Shown here in pieces: positions 61,405 through 64,000 of a stretch of DNA of 64,000 bases. The notes under the pieces are model-generated. The model saw only the letters and a program-made list of their open reading frames with translations, did no database searches and was not told the DNA's origin. The stretch is from CAIMUS01 sp046347625 (GTDB taxonomy: Bacteria; Pseudomonadota; Gammaproteobacteria; Competibacterales; Competibacteraceae). Made by a program: the position numbers and the translations under genes. The stretch spans positions 248,001-312,000 of the forward strand of contig JAXMFU010000006.1 of assembly GCA_046347625.1 (NCBI GenBank), written 5' to 3'. Numbering within the stretch: position 1 is the stretch's first letter; each line of letters begins with the position of its first letter.

Positions 61405-62037
61405 ATGAATTCAAAAAGCTTGTTGGCTGCTTGCGCTAAAGCTTCCATCGCCTTGCTGGTTCTGGTGGAGAGCGCTTCCGCCTCTTCTATCAATCTCAAT
61501 GACTTTACCAAAGACCCGACGGTCACTGTCGCCGTGGATGGATCTTCCGCTGTCATGGCGGAAGATAGCGCTCTATCTTCCGTCTTACTCTCTAACAATC
61601 CCGGCCTGGGTGATCCGAACCTTATTTCTCCAACGTCTGGACTGGCACTGATTTTCGATTATGTGTTCGTCGAACCCGCGCCCGACAACCTGGACGAGTT
61701 TGGGGCGTTCGTGGTGGATTCGGCGACCGGTGGGAGTGCGGGTAGTGCTTATGAATTCTTTATCCAGGCTGCCGGCGCCGGCACAGTGAGTTTCGATCTC
61801 TCTGGCCTGGTCGGTTCTACCATTGGATTGCAGTTTCAACTTAGCACATTGCCGGGAGATGTGGCGCTCACTTCGACAGTGACGATTTCTAATGTCCGCT
61901 TGGAACCACTGGCCGTACCTGAGCCAGGATCGGGATTACTCATTCTGGGAGGCTTATGCGGATTGGGCCTGGTACGGGCTTACCGAACCAAGGCAAAGCG
62001 CTCCAGTTCCTCTTTGTGTATGGCTTCCTTAAGTTGA
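61405..62037 (+). CDS. PEP-CTERM sorting-domain exported protein
   Basis: A 210-residue exported protein directly after the riboswitch terminator. It starts at ATG 61405, with AGAGGGA upstream. An N-terminal signal peptide (LLAACAKASIALLVLVESASA) is followed by a Ser/Thr/Gly-rich beta-strand region. The C-terminal PEP-CTERM signal reads VPEPGSGLLILGGLCGLGLV followed by a basic tail. Such proteins are processed by exosortase and are often linked to extracellular polysaccharide and floc formation. The exosortase is not in the window. A gene for a secreted amidase follows by 13 bases. Confidence 0.88.
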   Translation: MNSKSLLAACAKASIALLVLVESASASSINLNDFTKDPTVTVAVDGSSAVMAEDSALSSVLLSNNPGLGDPNLISPTSGLALIFDYVFVEPAPDNLDEFGAFVVDSATGGSAGSAYEFFIQAAGAGTVSFDLSGLVGSTIGLQFQLSTLPGDVALTSTVTISNVRLEPLAVPEPGSGLLILGGLCGLGLVRAYRTKAKRSSSSLCMASLS

Positions 62038-62050
62038 TTCAGGAGGTCTT

Positions 62051-63805
62051 ATGTTTCCTACCGGCATAACTACCTACAAGAAACTAGGGCTTGTGATTGC
62101 CTTGTTGTGGCTTTTGTCGCCCAGCCTGGTTTCGGCACAATTGGCTTTGGCGAATCTTGAGTTGATTGGGAACTCCAGTTTGAGCATTCAGTACACCAAC
62201 TCCATTTTCAATCGGGCGACCAATCAGACCTCTTACACGGTGACGCTCACCAATACCTCCTCGAACAGCATCACTGGGCCGATTTATCTGGCGATCAGCG
62301 GCATTACGCCCAGTACGGTAACACTTGCCAACGCGGGTGGTATCAGCGTTGAAGGAACGCCGTATCTGGCGATTACGACTACGGCACTGGCCCCAAGTCA
62401 GACCTTCACCACGAAGGTGATATTTTCCAACCCGTCGCGCGCCCGCTTCAACTTTACTGGCACGGCCTATCATACGCCGAGCGTCTCGGCTACCCAGATC
62501 ATCGGTCCTCAGGGCGGTATCGTGTCCGTCACAGATACATCAAGTTCGCTGTTCGGTACAAGCGTCGTTGTGCCACCTAACGCACTACCCACGGATACTA
62601 GAATCTCAATTGCTGAAGCCACACCCCCACAGCTTCCTTCATTTTTTCAGGCTACTGGACCAGCAGTCAACTTTCTACCGGACGGTCTCACGTTTGCGAT
62701 ACCGGTGACGATCACTCTGCCGACAACTGATGATGTCAGCAATGGGTCGAGTTTGATCTACCTGCTTAGTGAAAGCGGCGCACCCGTGCCCGAAATTGCA
62801 GCGACAGACGACGAGTCGCTAGAGAGCCACGGGCAGATTCCAAATCAAACGGGTTCTGGATTGATGGTCCTGACCGATCATTTTTCTTCCCGGCAGGTGC
62901 TTTCTTCAACCGATATCAATGCAGCATTAAACGCCCCATTTACTCCTGGTATCCCAGTGCTTGTGCCAATTCTCGTGGCTCAGTGTATCCGATGCATCTC
63001 TCCCCGGCAGGTGCCAATTCAGCAAATTATCATTCACTCGACAAACGATGGTGGCAGCTCATTCGCTAATATCATTTCTTGGATTCACCGTACTATAGGT
63101 CTGCCGACTGTACGGAGCCAGAATGGCCGCATAGTTCAGAGTGAAGCCTTCTTTGCCACTTACTACATTGATAAGTCCGGTAGAATCGTCCAGCTTGTCG
63201 ATGATAACGTTCAGACAGCCCACATTGCCGGTCACAACTCTGGGAGTATTGGAATCGAGCTCTACGATGACTCCTCGGGATATTCGCTTCAACAGACCGA
63301 AGCACTGGTCACATTAACTCTGAACTTGATGAAACGGCATAACTTGAAACCGGGTGACGTGTTTCGTCACAAAGATTTTACAACTGACCCATATCATCAA
63401 GACCCTTACCACTGGACAGATTCAGAATGGCTCGCTTTCAAAGCCCAGTTCAAAGAACTCTTTAATAGCGATCCAGCTACATGCTCGGGTGGGGCTCTCG
63501 ATAAAGGTGGACCAACATTCGGCGTTGTAGTACTCAACACTAACACACCTGGGAATGTGGTAGCGCAAGTATTAGTAAAGAACGGTTCACCAAACACAAC
63601 TTATTCTATCTGGGTGAACCAATATCCGGGTGACTGCCCAACTTTTCCAACGGCTACGCTCGTTACTGACAACCAAGGAACTGGGAATGCATCTGTGGTA
63701 GAGACGCGCGTCACGGGTGCAACTCACTTTTGGGTGAGCGCTCAAGAAGAACCTTTCTCAACTGGAAAGCAGATCTTACGGAGCGTCGCGGTAGCCTTAC
63801 CTTGA
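62051..63805 (+). CDS. Secreted protein with ZU5-like and N-acetylmuramoyl-L-alanine amidase domains
   Basis: A 584-residue protein with signal peptide (LGLVIALLWLLSPSLVSAQ). The N-terminal region (about 30-150) is an Ig-like or CARDB-like repeat (SYTVTLTNTSSNSITGPIYL). Residues about 155-220 resemble a ZU5-type domain (GPQGGIVSVTDTSSSLFGTS, VVVPPNALPTDTRISIAEA). A type-2 amidase/PGRP domain runs from about 315 to 475 (QQIIIHSTNDGG, TAHIAGHNSGSIGIELYDD, DVFRHKDFTTDPYHQDP), with histidines placed as zinc ligands. The rest is a beta-rich C-terminus. It would be exported and could cleave peptidoglycan, probably downstream of the same riboswitch. Confidence 0.82.
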   Translation: MFPTGITTYKKLGLVIALLWLLSPSLVSAQLALANLELIGNSSLSIQYTNSIFNRATNQTSYTVTLTNTSSNSITGPIYLAISGITPSTVTLANAGGISVEGTPYLAITTTALAPSQTFTTKVIFSNPSRARFNFTGTAYHTPSVSATQIIGPQGGIVSVTDTSSSLFGTSVVVPPNALPTDTRISIAEATPPQLPSFFQATGPAVNFLPDGLTFAIPVTITLPTTDDVSNGSSLIYLLSESGAPVPEIAATDDESLESHGQIPNQTGSGLMVLTDHFSSRQVLSSTDINAALNAPFTPGIPVLVPILVAQCIRCISPRQVPIQQIIIHSTNDGGSSFANIISWIHRTIGLPTVRSQNGRIVQSEAFFATYYIDKSGRIVQLVDDNVQTAHIAGHNSGSIGIELYDDSSGYSLQQTEALVTLTLNLMKRHNLKPGDVFRHKDFTTDPYHQDPYHWTDSEWLAFKAQFKELFNSDPATCSGGALDKGGPTFGVVVLNTNTPGNVVAQVLVKNGSPNTTYSIWVNQYPGDCPTFPTATLVTDNQGTGNASVVETRVTGATHFWVSAQEEPFSTGKQILRSVAVALP

Positions 63806-63852
63806 ATATCATTGAACGGGGTCGTGAGAAAAACAGGTGTCAACCCGCGTAA

Positions 63853-63877
63853 GGCGGAACCAGGGACGGGTTCCGCC
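63853..63877. repeat. Small hairpin after the amidase gene
   Basis: GGCGGAACC and GGTTCCGCC form a perfect 9-base stem. There is no T tract. The last 120 bases of the window contain no gene I can support. Confidence 0.5.
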
Positions 63878-64000
63878 GGATGAGACCTCCCCTACAACCC
63901 GCATAACCTGCGTAGCCCGATAGCTCGGGCACCGGATGTGCCCGACGTGCGCTGCCGAAGGAACGGCGAATGGTAGTCGGGTGGATACACCGCCCACCTG

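Noticed and set aside
1..64000. tRNA, rRNA or CRISPR loci
   Set aside because: I saw no cloverleaf with a TTCGA-type arm and CCA-adjacent stem, no rRNA motifs and no spaced direct-repeat array. A dedicated scan could still find a divergent tRNA.

Overview
The window looks like a chromosome segment from a gammaproteobacterium of moderately high G+C content. The order aroA-cmk-rpsA-ihfB-lapA is a classic gammaproteobacterial block. A phasin-like protein, a PII-AmtB-PII nitrogen module and a type II secretion cluster accompany it. The phasin together with very heavy insertion-sequence traffic would fit a polyhydroxyalkanoate-storing floc organism such as the Competibacter group. That placement is inference, not demonstrated.

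Region 1 (1-15.6 kb) is the distal half of an extracellular contractile injection system (eCIS). On the + strand it runs: LysM tube/baseplate protein (cut by the window edge), VgrG-like spike, PAAR tip, gp25-like baseplate wedge, gpJ-like baseplate protein, a second Afp12-like baseplate protein, a tape-measure-type protein with a 203-residue internal duplication, an AAA+ ATPase, and a 1185-residue DUF4157 protein whose AT-rich C-terminus looks like swapped-in effector cargo. The sheath and tube genes are presumably upstream of the window.

Region 2 (16-32.5 kb) is ordinary chromosome: menF-menD-menC (translationally coupled), a RelB/ParE-like toxin-antitoxin pair, a phasin, a MoxR/VWA chaperone pair, cysK, an OmpA-type lipoprotein and gspC-D-E-F. 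A 15-copy heptanucleotide tract sits just before gspF. Region 3 (33-43 kb) holds a sigma-54-type promoter with NtrC-like half sites ahead of glnK-amtB-glnB/K, a ComEA-like protein, and the reverse-strand block aroA-cmk-rpsA-ihfB-lapA, followed by gor on the + strand.

Region 4 (43-60 kb) is a graveyard of mobile DNA. It contains a broken IS21 copy abutting a DM9-repeat gene, an IS1634-type transposase split by a 232-bp MITE with a clean 8-bp target duplication, an ISKra4 fragment, a nonsense-broken IS4 element, decayed small accessory genes, and a degraded SXT/R391-type conjugation segment (SLT, traD, DUF4400, traL, traE/traB fusion). That segment is interrupted by an intact IS21 element (TSD ACCCTC) and followed by an intact IS982 element (TSD TTTATGT). 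Many frames here carry single nonsense codons.

Region 5 (60-64 kb) has a VapBC-like pair and then a candidate cyclic-dinucleotide (GEMM-I) riboswitch. Its 3' strand forms the first arm of an intrinsic terminator. It precedes a PEP-CTERM exported protein and a secreted ZU5-like/amidase protein. This riboswitch-governed surface/secretion unit, and the modular eCIS effector, are the two most interesting items in the window.
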